The notes beneath the pieces are model-generated. The model did no database searches. It saw only the letters and a list, made by a program, of their open reading frames with translations, and was not told the DNA's origin. A stretch of DNA of 64,000 bases, taken from contig NZ_AUBA01000005.1 of NCBI RefSeq assembly GCF_000429005.1, positions 1 to 64,000 on the forward strand. The letters run 5' to 3'. Numbering within the stretch: position 1 is the stretch's first letter; every line of letters starts with the position of its first letter. This document shows positions 27,867 through 36,518 of this stretch, piece after piece. The DNA is from Novosphingobium acidiphilum DSM 19966. Its GTDB lineage: Bacteria; Pseudomonadota; Alphaproteobacteria; Sphingomonadales; Sphingomonadaceae. The translations under genes were made by a program, and so were the position numbers.

Positions 27867-28630
27867 ACCACGCGCTCCAGCCCGTCATAGCCAGGCTCGA
27901 TGTGACCAGGCAGCTCTTCACACAACGCGTGATAATCCATCGATTTATCAAGATGGGTCAGGATCGCACGCCCCGCGCGGGTGCGCTCGGCAAATTCGAT
28001 CGCCATTGCCAGATGCGCATGTGTCGGATGCGGATTGCGCCGCAAGGCATCGACCACCAGCACATCGACACGGTCGAACAGCGCCACCATGTCCTCGGTA
28101 ATTTCGCTGAAGTCTGTTGCGTAACCGATTGATTTTCCTCCCTGATCAAACCGATATGCGGTCGACATCGCCGGGCCGTGGGGCATTTCGCAATGGCTGA
28201 TGCCGATCCCTGCAACGATCCGCACCCGATCCAGATTGTCGATGTTGCAGATCGTGGGATAGCCGTGCTGTCCGGCAAAGACATAGCCAAAGCGCATGCG
28301 CAGGCGCCGCACGGTTTCATCCGAGCCATAGGCGGCGATCGGCGCCGCACGGCCCATGCGCAAGGCGCGCAAATCGTCGATGCCGTGTGTGTGATCGGCA
28401 TGGTCGTGCGTCCACAGCACCGCGTCGATCCGGCCGATGTCGGTGGCCAGCAATTGTGTGCGCAGATCGGGCGGTGTGTCGACCAGCAACCGCGCCCCGT
28501 CATCGCCTTCAACCACGATCGCCACGCGGGTGCGGCGGTTGCGTGGTTCGGCGGGATCGCATTCGCCCCAGTCGTTGCCGATGCGTGGCACCCCGGTCGA
28601 TGTGCCCGATCCAAGCATGATCAGTTTCAC
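27863..28630 (-). CDS. MBL-fold metallo-hydrolase (PhnP-like)
   Basis: This is a 255-residue enzyme of the metallo-beta-lactamase fold, closest in layout to PhnP-type phosphodiesterases. The metal motif is THDHADHTHG, with more ligands in HCEMPHGP and near TDFSEI. N-terminal KLIMLGSGTSTGVPRIG and CDPAEPRNRRTR fit this group. The start is a GTG at 28630 that overlaps the tatD stop (GTGA). The substrate is unknown; PhnP acts on cyclic phosphodiesters, but no phn genes are nearby, so this is a family inference only. Confidence 0.85.
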   Translation of the reverse strand: MKLIMLGSGTSTGVPRIGNDWGECDPAEPRNRRTRVAIVVEGDDGARLLVDTPPDLRTQLLATDIGRIDAVLWTHDHADHTHGIDDLRALRMGRAAPIAAYGSDETVRRLRMRFGYVFAGQHGYPTICNIDNLDRVRIVAGIGISHCEMPHGPAMSTAYRFDQGGKSIGYATDFSEITEDMVALFDRVDVLVVDALRRNPHPTHAHLAMAIEFAERTRAGRAILTHLDKSMDYHALCEELPGHIEPGYDGLERVV

Positions 28631-29403
28631 AGTGCAGCCTTTGCAAACAGCGTGCGAAAATTGGCGCCGGTTGTCTCGGCCAGCGCCTCGACGGTGACAC
28701 CGCGCAATCCGGCAACGCAGGCAAGCGTATCGGACACAAAGGCCGGTTCGCACACCTTACCGCGATGCGGTACCGGCGCCAGAAACGGCGCATCGGTTTC
28801 GACCAGCAGCCGATCTTCGGGTATTTGCGCAGCAAACACCGCCAAGTCTTTGGCAGATTTGAACGTAACGATGCCCGACAACGAAATTGTCAGGCCCAGA
28901 TCAAGCACCGCCTGGCCGAAATTGGCCGAGGCGGTGAAACAGTGGATCAACGCGGGAAAGGCCCCCTTCCCCATTTCGTCGGTCAGGATTGCCAGCGTAT
29001 CATCCTCGGCATCGCGGGTGTGGATGACCAGCGGCAGGCCGGTATCGCGCGCCACGCCGATATGCGTGCGAAACAACGCCTGTTGCACCTGTCGGTCCGA
29101 ATGATCGTAATAATAATCGAGCCCGGTTTCACCGATCGCGACCACGCGCGGATCACGCGTCGCCTCGGCCAGAACGGCCGCACCCAGGTCGGCATGGTCG
29201 TCGGCCTCGTGCGGATGGATGCCGACACTCGCCCAGACATCGGTGTGACGATGCGCAGTGGCGATCACCGCGTCCCATTCGCTTTGACGGGTGGAGATGT
29301 TGACAAATCCACGCACGCCGCGCGCCCGTGCGCGGTTCAGGATTGCATCCTGATCCTCGACCAACCCCTTGTAATTGAGGTGACAATGCGAATCGATCAG
29401 CAT
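28627..29403 (-). CDS. TatD-family metal-dependent deoxyribonuclease
   Basis: TatD-family enzymes are metal-dependent nucleases with a TIM-barrel fold. The protein is 258 residues. Ligands are H6 and H8 in DSHCHLNY, the Glu in AIGETGLDYYYD, His residues in VIHTRDA and ALIHCFT, and the Asp in LVETDAPFLAP. It follows metG in a TGATG overlap and precedes the MBL hydrolase, the usual metG-tatD-mbl order. In sphingomonads this is the YcfH-type paralog; DNA repair or 3'-end processing is the family role. Confidence 0.92.
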   Translation of the reverse strand: MLIDSHCHLNYKGLVEDQDAILNRARARGVRGFVNISTRQSEWDAVIATAHRHTDVWASVGIHPHEADDHADLGAAVLAEATRDPRVVAIGETGLDYYYDHSDRQVQQALFRTHIGVARDTGLPLVIHTRDAEDDTLAILTDEMGKGAFPALIHCFTASANFGQAVLDLGLTISLSGIVTFKSAKDLAVFAAQIPEDRLLVETDAPFLAPVPHRGKVCEPAFVSDTLACVAGLRGVTVEALAETTGANFRTLFAKAAL

Positions 29404-30980
29404 CAGGCCACAGCATCCTGCAGATCGAGTTCGATCCGCGGAAAGGCGCCAACTGGTGCGCATAGGCGTTCGCCGGTGGCCACGCGGGCCCAATACCAGT
29501 CCGCCCGGGCCAGATCGGCAATGCCACGCTGGTCAACCGGAATACCAAGTTGATCCAGGATCTTGTGCGCGGTTCCAGGCACCACCGGCAGGATCGCGAT
29601 GGTCAGATCGCGGATCGCCATGAACAGCGTACAAAGCACCGCGCGCATCCGGTCGGGATCGGTCTTGCGCAAGGCCCAGGGGGCCTGTTCGTCAACATAG
29701 GCGTTGCAGGCAAACACAGCGCGCATCCACGCCTCGATCCCGGCCGAGAAGTTCAGCGCGGCAAATTCGCGCGGCAATTCGTCGCGTGTCGCTTCTGCCA
29801 CCAGTGCCAGCAGCGTGTCGTCTGCCTCGGTGCTGGCAAATGACGCGATCTCGCCGCCGCAGTTCTTGAAAATCATCGACAGCGTGCGCTGCACCAGGTT
29901 GCCAAAGCTGTTGGACAGTTCGGCGTTGCACCGCAACGCAATCGCCTCGGTCGAATAGGACCCGTCCTGCCCGAACGCGATTTCGCGCATCAGGAAATAG
30001 CGCAGCGGATCCACCCCGAAACGCGCCGCCAGATCAAGCGGATCGGTCACGTTGCCCAGCGACTTTGATTCCTTTTGCCCGCGATTGAGCAGGAACCCGT
30101 GGCCAAACACCGATTTGGGCAGCGGCAGCCCCGCGCTCATCAGGAACGCCGGCCAATAGACGGTGTGGAACCGCACAATGTCCTTGCCGATCAGATGAAG
30201 ATCGGCCGGCCAGAAGCGTTTGAATTCCTCTGTTTCGTCGGGCCATCCCAATCCGGTCAGGTAATTGGTCAGCGCGTCGACCCAGACATACATCACGTGC
30301 GCCGGAACATCGCCCTCGTTGGCCGGCACGCGCACCCCCCAGTCAAAACTGGTGCGCGAAACCGACAGATCGCGCAGCCCGCCTTCGACAAACCGCATGA
30401 TCTCGTTGCGCCGGCTTTCGGGCCGGATGAAATCGGGATTGTCGCGGTACAGCGCCAGCAGTCGTTCGCCATACTTCGACAGACGGAAAAACCAGCTTTC
30501 CTCAACGGTCCATTCAACCGGGGTGCCCTGCGGTGACAGCCTGGCTCCGCCCTCGCCCGCGATCAGTTCGCTTTCATCGTAATAGGCCTCGTCACGCACC
30601 GAGTACCAGCCTTCGTAGCGATCGAGATAGAGATCGCCGCTGGCCTGCATCCGCCGCCACAATTCCCGGGTGGCGGCATGGTGGCGCGGCTCGGACGTGC
30701 GGATGAATACGTCATGTTCAATATTCAGTCCCGCGCACATATCCTTGAAATGTTGCGCCATTTCATCGGCAAGCTGCTGCGGGGTCACGCCCAGCTCGCG
30801 CGCCTTTTGCGCCATTTTCAGACCGTGTTCGTCGGTGCCCGTCTGCAGCCGCGCATCACGCCCGACCGAACGCATGAACCGCACGATCGTGTCGGCGGCA
30901 ATGGCTTCGTAGGCATGGCCGATATGCGGGCGGCCATTGGGATAGGATATCGCGGTGGTAACGTAATACGGTTCGCCCAT
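29403..30980 (-). CDS. metG: methionyl-tRNA synthetase
   Basis: MetG charges initiator and elongator tRNA-Met. It is 525 residues. The class I HIGH motif is PHIGHAYE (residues 18-25). The KMSKS loop reads KESKS (303-307), a variant I recall from sphingomonads. The zinc knuckle of the long MetG type is absent, as in the alphaproteobacterial short form. Start: the ATG at 30980 gives MGEPYYVTTAISYPNG, the family-standard beginning; further-upstream starts add unrelated sequence. holB lies 37 bases upstream. Confidence 0.96.
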   Translation of the reverse strand: MGEPYYVTTAISYPNGRPHIGHAYEAIAADTIVRFMRSVGRDARLQTGTDEHGLKMAQKARELGVTPQQLADEMAQHFKDMCAGLNIEHDVFIRTSEPRHHAATRELWRRMQASGDLYLDRYEGWYSVRDEAYYDESELIAGEGGARLSPQGTPVEWTVEESWFFRLSKYGERLLALYRDNPDFIRPESRRNEIMRFVEGGLRDLSVSRTSFDWGVRVPANEGDVPAHVMYVWVDALTNYLTGLGWPDETEEFKRFWPADLHLIGKDIVRFHTVYWPAFLMSAGLPLPKSVFGHGFLLNRGQKESKSLGNVTDPLDLAARFGVDPLRYFLMREIAFGQDGSYSTEAIALRCNAELSNSFGNLVQRTLSMIFKNCGGEIASFASTEADDTLLALVAEATRDELPREFAALNFSAGIEAWMRAVFACNAYVDEQAPWALRKTDPDRMRAVLCTLFMAIRDLTIAILPVVPGTAHKILDQLGIPVDQRGIADLARADWYWARVATGERLCAPVGAFPRIELDLQDAVA

Positions 30981-31017
30981 CGGGACGGTCACTTCCTGTT
31001 TGGCGCCGATCGTGTGA

Positions 31018-31971
31018 TCAACTCGCCCGTGCCCTAATACGCGCCACGCCTGCCAGCAAGGTACCGATTTCGAGCATAAGCAGCCCGGGATCATAGTTGT
31101 AGGTGGGCGCCTCGCGCGCCAGCACGACCAGCGCGGCATGTGCGTCGGCCAGTGCGGCGGAATCGTGGCTGCCGCCCATCGCATCCACCAGCACCATGCG
31201 CGCCGCGGTCAGCGCTGCCATCTGGCGATCGCGATCGGGTCGTTGGCCAATGATTGCCGACAGGCCTGCGCGCAATGTCATGTCGGCATCGCCCCGTGCG
31301 ACGATCTGCCGCATGATCTGCCACGCCTTGCCCAGATCCTGTTCGGCAAAGGCCAGCGCCGCGCCGGGCGAACCCGAACCCACCGCAATCGCCGCCTCGC
31401 GCGTCAGCGGATCAAGCGCCGGCGCCTGCGCATCGAGGGCGCGGCCCAGATCGGCAGCCTCGAGCGTCTGAAACCGCAGCACCTGGCACCGCGAGCGAAG
31501 TGTCGGCAACAGGCGCCCGGGCTGGTGCACCACCAGCAGGAAAAATGTGCCCTGCGGGGGTTCTTCCAGGCTTTTCAGCAGGGCATTGGCCGATCCCTTT
31601 TCAAGCAGATCGGCGGCATCGATGATCACCGCGCGCCGCGAGCCCAGCGTCGGTCGGGTCACCAGCCGGCGCTGCATCGCGCGCACCTGGTCGACGCTGA
31701 TATTGCGCTTGGTGGCATAGGGGCGTCCGTCGTCGCGCTTTTTCACCTCGTCTTCATTGGCGGGCAGCGGGGTCAGCCACAGGATGTCGGGGTGTTGTTC
31801 GGCGGCGGGCTGCGGCACGCCGGTCTCTGCGACCAGTTCGATGGCCGCAGCGCGGGCAAAGGCCGCTTTGCCCAGGCCTTCGCGTCCTACCAGCATCCAG
31901 GCGTGGTGCATGCGCCGACCGGCGCGCGCGGCATGCCATTCGCGCCAGACCGGCTCGTGACCGATCAACAT
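31018..31971 (-). CDS. holB: DNA polymerase III subunit delta'
   Basis: Delta' is part of the clamp-loader complex that puts the beta sliding clamp on DNA. It is 317 residues. The AAA+ fold has a modified P-loop GREGLGKAAFARA (about 29-41), typical of the non-hydrolysing delta' subunit but with GK retained. The signature NALLKSLEEPP follows, then a sensor region VHQPGRLLPTLRSRCQVLRF. Its start overlaps the tmk stop by seven bases. The tmk-holB-metG-tatD order is shared across many bacteria. Confidence 0.92.
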   Translation of the reverse strand: MLIGHEPVWREWHAARAGRRMHHAWMLVGREGLGKAAFARAAAIELVAETGVPQPAAEQHPDILWLTPLPANEDEVKKRDDGRPYATKRNISVDQVRAMQRRLVTRPTLGSRRAVIIDAADLLEKGSANALLKSLEEPPQGTFFLLVVHQPGRLLPTLRSRCQVLRFQTLEAADLGRALDAQAPALDPLTREAAIAVGSGSPGAALAFAEQDLGKAWQIMRQIVARGDADMTLRAGLSAIIGQRPDRDRQMAALTAARMVLVDAMGGSHDSAALADAHAALVVLAREAPTYNYDPGLLMLEIGTLLAGVARIRARAS

Positions 31972-32588
31972 GCGTCGATCGCTGCGATCACGCGCGCGTG
32001 CACCCGTTCGGGCGTGCCGGCTGCGTCGACCAGCGCAAAGCGATCGGGTTCGGCATCGGCATATCCGCGAAATGCGGCGGCGACGCGCGCGTGATAGGCT
32101 GCATCGCGCCCGCCGATCCGATCGCTATGCCCGCGATCGCGCGCGGCCAGGCGCTGGGTCACCAGTGCCGGATCAAGCTGCAACACCACCGTGCGGTCGG
32201 GCAGCAGGCCCTGGCTGCCGATGCGGTGAAGCGTCATCAGATCGGCATCGTCAAGCCCGCTGCCCCCGCCCTGATAGGCGCGGGTGGAATCGATATAGCG
32301 GTCGGTCAGCACCCAATCGCCACGATCGAGCGCCGGGCGGATCAGCCGCGCCACGTGATCGGCGCGCGCGGCGGCAAACAGCAACGCTTCTGCCCGCGGC
32401 CCCCAGCCTTCGCCCGTGGTGTCGAGCAGCATCGCGCGAATCGCCTCGGCACCCGCGGTGCCGCCCGGCTCGCGCGTGGTAACAACGCCGTGGCCGCGTG
32501 CGCGCAAGGCATCGGACAACAGGCGCAATTGCGTGGATTTGCCCACGCCTTCGCCGCCTTCGAGCGCGATGAACCGGCCGCGTGTCAT
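31965..32588 (-). CDS. tmk: thymidylate kinase
   Basis: Tmk phosphorylates dTMP to dTDP. It is 207 residues. The P-loop is EGGEGVGKS (10-18), followed by TTREPGGT with the dTMP-binding Arg, and the DRYIDSTRAYQG block. A LID with RxxxR-type basic residues lies near DRGHSDRIGGRD. The ATG overlaps the upstream D,D-carboxypeptidase stop by four bases and its own stop overlaps holB by seven. Confidence 0.95.
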   Translation of the reverse strand: MTRGRFIALEGGEGVGKSTQLRLLSDALRARGHGVVTTREPGGTAGAEAIRAMLLDTTGEGWGPRAEALLFAAARADHVARLIRPALDRGDWVLTDRYIDSTRAYQGGGSGLDDADLMTLHRIGSQGLLPDRTVVLQLDPALVTQRLAARDRGHSDRIGGRDAAYHARVAAAFRGYADAEPDRFALVDAAGTPERVHARVIAAIDAC

Positions 32589-33769
32589 GGTTTGAACAGG
32601 GCGGCAAAGCCGTTGCGCAGCCGGTCGAGCATCCCGCCCCTGGCAATATCGGCGCCCGCCACCAGTGGCAGCCGGGCAATCGGCTGTCCGGGCGCGCGCA
32701 CGATCAGGCTGGCCACCTCTTCGCCTTTGGCAATGGGCGCGGTCAGCGGGGTTTTGTAACGCACTGCCAGCGTGTATTGCGCCGCCGCACCATGCGCCAC
32801 AGTCAGGCCATAGGCCCGCGGGGTCACCAGTTCGACGCTGCGCGCGGCACCGCCCTGCACCGGTGCAACAGCGACTTTTGCGCCGGCGGCCAGGATCGGA
32901 TGTTCATCCCACGCGGCAAAGCCCCATTCGGCCAATTGCCGTGACTGCTCGGTGCGCTCGATCGGGCGCGGATAACCGCCCAGCACAAACAGGACGCGCC
33001 GGTCTGCGCGAAGCACCGACCCGACAAAGCCATAGCCCGCTTCGCCGGTAAAGCCGGTCTTCACGCCATCGGCGCCAGGCGTATGACCATAAAGCGGGTT
33101 GTGATTGGCCTGCGCGATGCCGTTGAATTCACCGCGTTCATGGCCATAAAACCGGTGATAAAGATCGGGATGCCGCGTGATCAGCGCCATCGACAGCGTG
33201 GCCAGGTCGGCCGCCGAGACATACGTCTGCCCCTGATCCATCCACCCGTTGGGCGTGTTGTAATGGGTGTCGCGCAGGCCAAGCCGTCTGGCCGCATCGT
33301 TCATCATCGCCGTAAAGCCCGGCACCGATCCGGCGATCCCCTGCGCCAGCACGATACATCCGTCGTTGGCCGAAACCGTCACGATCCCGTCGAGCAGTTC
33401 GGCAACGGTGGTGTGGCTGTTTTCCCCCAGGAACATCGTGCTGCCCACGCCGTGCCACTGCCGGAATGTGGGCGAATCCATCACGAACGTCTGATCCAGC
33501 TTCAGCTTGCCCTGACTGATCAGTTCAAACGCGACATAACTGGTCATGATCTTGGTCAGCGACGCGGGCACAAACCGGCGATGCGCATCGCGCGCAAACA
33601 GCACGCGCCCCGAATTGACGTCGACCATATAGGCGGTCGGTGCGGTGATTTCGGGCATCACCGACGGATTGACCGAAGCGGCAGGCCCGCCTCGCGCCGC
33701 GACGGGTGCAAAAGAGGCGGGCGCGATCAGCGCACACAGGGCGACGGCAGACAGGAACAGACGTTTCAT
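32585..33769 (-). CDS. D-alanyl-D-alanine carboxypeptidase (DacC/DacA type)
   Basis: This is a penicillin-binding protein that trims the terminal D-Ala from muropeptides in the periplasm. It is 394 residues, with a signal peptide ending APVAA (about 1-25). All three active-site motifs are present: S70-LTK-73 (SxxK), S133-A-N135 (SxN) and K237-T-G239. The C-terminal part is a PBP5-type beta domain and ends in an amphipathic stretch (GGMLDRLRNGFAALFKP) suited to membrane attachment. The start at 33769 gives the signal peptide directly. It heads the run toward tmk with a four-base overlap. Confidence 0.94.
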   Translation of the reverse strand: MKRLFLSAVALCALIAPASFAPVAARGGPAASVNPSVMPEITAPTAYMVDVNSGRVLFARDAHRRFVPASLTKIMTSYVAFELISQGKLKLDQTFVMDSPTFRQWHGVGSTMFLGENSHTTVAELLDGIVTVSANDGCIVLAQGIAGSVPGFTAMMNDAARRLGLRDTHYNTPNGWMDQGQTYVSAADLATLSMALITRHPDLYHRFYGHERGEFNGIAQANHNPLYGHTPGADGVKTGFTGEAGYGFVGSVLRADRRVLFVLGGYPRPIERTEQSRQLAEWGFAAWDEHPILAAGAKVAVAPVQGGAARSVELVTPRAYGLTVAHGAAAQYTLAVRYKTPLTAPIAKGEEVASLIVRAPGQPIARLPLVAGADIARGGMLDRLRNGFAALFKP

Positions 33770-33807
33770 TCGCGGGCGTAGCAATCTTCTGGCTGGGCTG
33801 CCCCCGA

Positions 33808-34824
33808 TCAATCGTGGTGCAGGATTATTGCCCCCGCATAGCCCGACTGTTTCGCCTTCGCCAGTGCGGCCCTTGCCTGATTGTCATCACCTGCCGGAAT
33901 TCGCACCCGCCACAGCTTTCCCGCAGGTTCGACGTTGCCGCCAACCTGCTTTGCGGCCTTTTCCGCGCGTTCTTTCGATGCAAACGCAGCAACCTGCACC
34001 ACCAGCGGCCTGGCGGCTGCATGCGCGGGCGGTGCGGCCGGTGCAGGCTTTGGCGGGGCCGGTTTCGCCGGGGCCGGATTGGGTGTGGCAGGCTTTGTTG
34101 TCCCAACCTTGGCTGGCGCAGGTTTGGCTGCTGCAGGTCTGGGAACAGCGGGCACAGGGGTTGGCGCCGGTGGCGGCGCGGGTGCGATGGTCCTGGCGGG
34201 CATCATCCGGGTGGTGACCTGTGGCGGTGTGCTTGACAGCGTGGCGGATGGCGGCTCGCCGGGGGTTGCAGGTGTTGCCACCACCAGCTTGCGGCGCAGT
34301 GCTGCGCGCAGGCCCGGCGGGGTTTCCATCCGGTCGGGGGCATGGCCACCACTGCGCAAAAGCGCGCGTTCGGGCTCGGGCGGATTGACGCGCCGCACGC
34401 GCACCGGCGCATCGGTGCCGGCAGGCAGGCCCAGCTGTGCCCAGGCCGCGGGCGACAGTTCGACCAGTTGTTTGCCGTTCATCGGCCCGCGCCGGTCAAG
34501 CCGGACCAGAATGGTGTGCCCGCTGTCGAGCGAAGTAACCTCGACATAACACGGCAGCGGCAGCGAATGGTGTGCGCCGCTGATGCCTGTGCCCTCGGTG
34601 CCGGCGTGGGCATAGCCGACTGCGTCGTAGTTCAGCGTGTCGGCAGGCGTATAGGTCACGCCGCCGACCGCATAGGCGTCACCCACTGTAATCGGATAGT
34701 CCGCCTCGGGCCCGGCCGATGGCGCGGCCGGCGCAGCGCGATGCGCGGCATGCGCGCCTGCGGGATACAGCGCCAGGGTGGCAAGCGCTGCCATGACAGA
34801 CGCGCGGTTAGTGATGGATTTCAT
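33808..34824 (-). CDS. RlpA-like SPOR-domain protein, double-psi barrel degenerate
   Basis: This is a 338-residue secreted protein. Parts are a signal peptide (1-26), an RlpA-type double-psi beta-barrel (about 50-145), a Pro/Ala-rich linker (150-268) and a C-terminal SPOR domain (about 271-338, LVVQVAAFASKERAEKAAKQ) that binds denuded septal glycan. RlpA of Pseudomonas is a lytic transglycosylase using Glu120, His131 and Asp157. Here the WYG-TANGE loop is shortened to AHAGTEGTGISGAHHSLPLP and the NDRGP motif is LDRRGP, so the Glu and the Asp are lost while a His (85 or 86) stays. Catalysis is doubtful and a binding role is likely. It overlaps the mltB-like gene by 17 bases. Confidence 0.75.
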   Translation of the reverse strand: MKSITNRASVMAALATLALYPAGAHAAHRAAPAAPSAGPEADYPITVGDAYAVGGVTYTPADTLNYDAVGYAHAGTEGTGISGAHHSLPLPCYVEVTSLDSGHTILVRLDRRGPMNGKQLVELSPAAWAQLGLPAGTDAPVRVRRVNPPEPERALLRSGGHAPDRMETPPGLRAALRRKLVVATPATPGEPPSATLSSTPPQVTTRMMPARTIAPAPPPAPTPVPAVPRPAAAKPAPAKVGTTKPATPNPAPAKPAPPKPAPAAPPAHAAARPLVVQVAAFASKERAEKAAKQVGGNVEPAGKLWRVRIPAGDDNQARAALAKAKQSGYAGAIILHHD

Positions 34825-35863
34825 CGGCCAGCAATCCTACCGAAAGGGCGTAATAGTTCGAACAGTTGTAATCGAGGATAACTCGATAATTTCCGGTTAG
34901 CAGCCAGGCGGGGTGACCTGGCCCATCGGGTTCGAACAATGTCGCCTGCATGCGATCGTCGGGCCATGCTGCGTGCGCAGGCAAAATTCCGGCCGCGCGC
35001 CATTCGGCGATCGTGCGCCAGCGCGAATGGCGCATGAACACTTGCGGACAGCGCGGGCTGACCAGGCGATTGGCCATGGCGGTACGATCAAACCCTGCAG
35101 GGATGGTCACGCCGATCCCCCAGGGCTCGCCCCGCCGCCACCCCGCATCGCGGAAATAATTGGCGATCGAGGCCAGGGTATCGGCGCGGTTGGTCCAGAT
35201 ATCGGCCAGCCCGTCGCCATCGGCATCCTGCGCCACGCGCAAATAGACGCTTGGCAGAAACTGCGGATTGCCAAAGGCCCCGGCCCAACTGCCCTGCAAT
35301 TTCGCGCGCGGCACCCCGCGATCGATCATTTTCAGCAGGGCGATGAATTCACCCGAAAACAGCGTGCGCCGCCGCCCTTCAAAGGCCAGCGATGCGATTG
35401 CGCGCGGCAGATCGTAATTGCCGGTAAAGCTGCCGAAATTGGTCTCGTGCCCCCAGATCGCCAGCACGATCGGCCCGGGCACGCCATAGCGCGCCTCGAT
35501 CCCGGCAATCAGCGGACCCGACGCGGCATAGATCGCGCGTCCGCGGGCGATGCGGCCGGCATCGACGTGGGTGCGGCGATAGGGTTCGAATCGCGGCGCA
35601 TAGGCAGGTGATACCCCGGGCTGTGCGCGATCGTGGTGCACCACGTCGGGATCATAGGTCAGCCCGTCGATCACCGCATGGATGGTCGCGTCGCTAACCC
35701 CTTCGGCGCGTGCGCGTTGCGCCAGCGTTTGCATGAACGCGGTAAAAGTGATGGGCGCAGCAGGCACGATGGTGCCCGCGGTGCTGGCATTCTGTGCCCG
35801 CGCGTCGGGCAATCCGGCACCCACGGCCAAGGCCAGCGCAAGGCATGTCATCAATCTGATCAT
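34808..35863 (-). CDS. lytic murein transglycosylase (MltB/SltB family)
   Basis: This is a periplasmic lytic transglycosylase of glycoside hydrolase family 103 that cleaves peptidoglycan to anhydromuropeptides. It is 351 residues with a signal peptide ending ARAQ (about 1-24). The catalytic Glu is E140 in IWGHETNFGSFTGNYD. Conserved LQGSWAGAFGNPQFLPSVYL and DADGDGLADIWTN blocks follow. No lipobox is visible, so it is soluble or SltB1-like, not MltB lipoprotein. Start at 35863 gives the signal sequence directly. It is coupled to the RlpA-like gene by a 17-base overlap. Confidence 0.92.
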   Translation of the reverse strand: MIRLMTCLALALAVGAGLPDARAQNASTAGTIVPAAPITFTAFMQTLAQRARAEGVSDATIHAVIDGLTYDPDVVHHDRAQPGVSPAYAPRFEPYRRTHVDAGRIARGRAIYAASGPLIAGIEARYGVPGPIVLAIWGHETNFGSFTGNYDLPRAIASLAFEGRRRTLFSGEFIALLKMIDRGVPRAKLQGSWAGAFGNPQFLPSVYLRVAQDADGDGLADIWTNRADTLASIANYFRDAGWRRGEPWGIGVTIPAGFDRTAMANRLVSPRCPQVFMRHSRWRTIAEWRAAGILPAHAAWPDDRMQATLFEPDGPGHPAWLLTGNYRVILDYNCSNYYALSVGLLADEIHH

Positions 35864-36025
35864 GCCCAACCTTGTCGCACAGCGCTTGCCCGCTGTGAAT
35901 CCCCCATCTGCGCCGGCCGACAATCCGGGACCGCATAAAAAACCCTTGCCATCGCTGTGCGCAACAGTATCGACGGCCACCTGCAAAAACAGCCCCCCTG
36001 CCGCAAAGGTGCGACGGGCTGCGAT

Positions 36026-36115
36026 GGACAGGTGGCCGAGTGGTTTAAGGCAGCGGTCTTGAAAACCGCCGTGGGTGCAAGCTCACCGTGGGTTCGAATC
36101 CCACCCTGTCCGCCA
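36026..36115 (+). tRNA. tRNA-Ser (UGA)
   Basis: A 90-base tRNA with an encoded CCA end at 36113-36115. The acceptor stem GGACAGG pairs with CCTGTCC (36105-36111), with G36112 as discriminator. The anticodon stem GCGGT/ACCGC encloses CTTGAAA, so the anticodon is TGA at 36060-36062 (serine). A long variable arm (GTGGGTGCAAGCTCACC) is present, as expected for serine, and the T-loop reads TTCGAAT. Confidence 0.97.
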
Positions 36116-36284
36116 AAATGATAGGGGCCGGCGCGTTAACGCAGGTCCCGAACCCACGCGACAACCGGCACAATCCCGCCTGATCGCAACAGATTGCGCG
36201 ATTGTGCCAAGGTGCCCGGCGCCACTTGCTGACATTGATCGAGCATGGGACAATCGCACTTGCGTCAGATCAGGAGTGTTCGCG

Positions 36285-36494
36285 ATGGGTGCGTTCGAAA
36301 CGTGGGTGGATTCGGTTGCGCAGGGCGCCGCCACGATGAGCCAGCGCAACCTCAAATGGGTCGAAGCCAACGGTGGCATCGACACGCTGGTCGCGCTGGC
36401 CACCGAAAAGGGCGTGCATCTGGTCCGGCTGACCGATGACAAGGGCAATGATGTGCTTGCCGCCAGCCAAAAACCGTTTGTCACCCTTTGCTAG
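36285..36494 (+). CDS. small conserved-looking protein, unknown function
   Basis: This is a 69-residue protein from the ATG at 36285, with AGGAG at about 36272-36276. It is well-formed, with no signal or membrane segment: a helical region (FETWVDSVAQGAATMSQRNL) then KGVHLVRLTDDKGNDVLAAS. I know no family for it. It stands alone between tRNA-Ser and the convergent enolase-superfamily gene. The good ribosome site and normal codon use support a real gene. Confidence 0.6.
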   Translation: MGAFETWVDSVAQGAATMSQRNLKWVEANGGIDTLVALATEKGVHLVRLTDDKGNDVLAASQKPFVTLC

Positions 36495-36518
36495 GCAGCG
36501 TTCGCGCTGCAGTCAGGT

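Noticed and set aside
36116..36284. Possible attachment site or integrated element downstream of tRNA-Ser
   Set aside because: No integrase, no repeat of the tRNA 3' end and no change in base composition were seen in the following genes.
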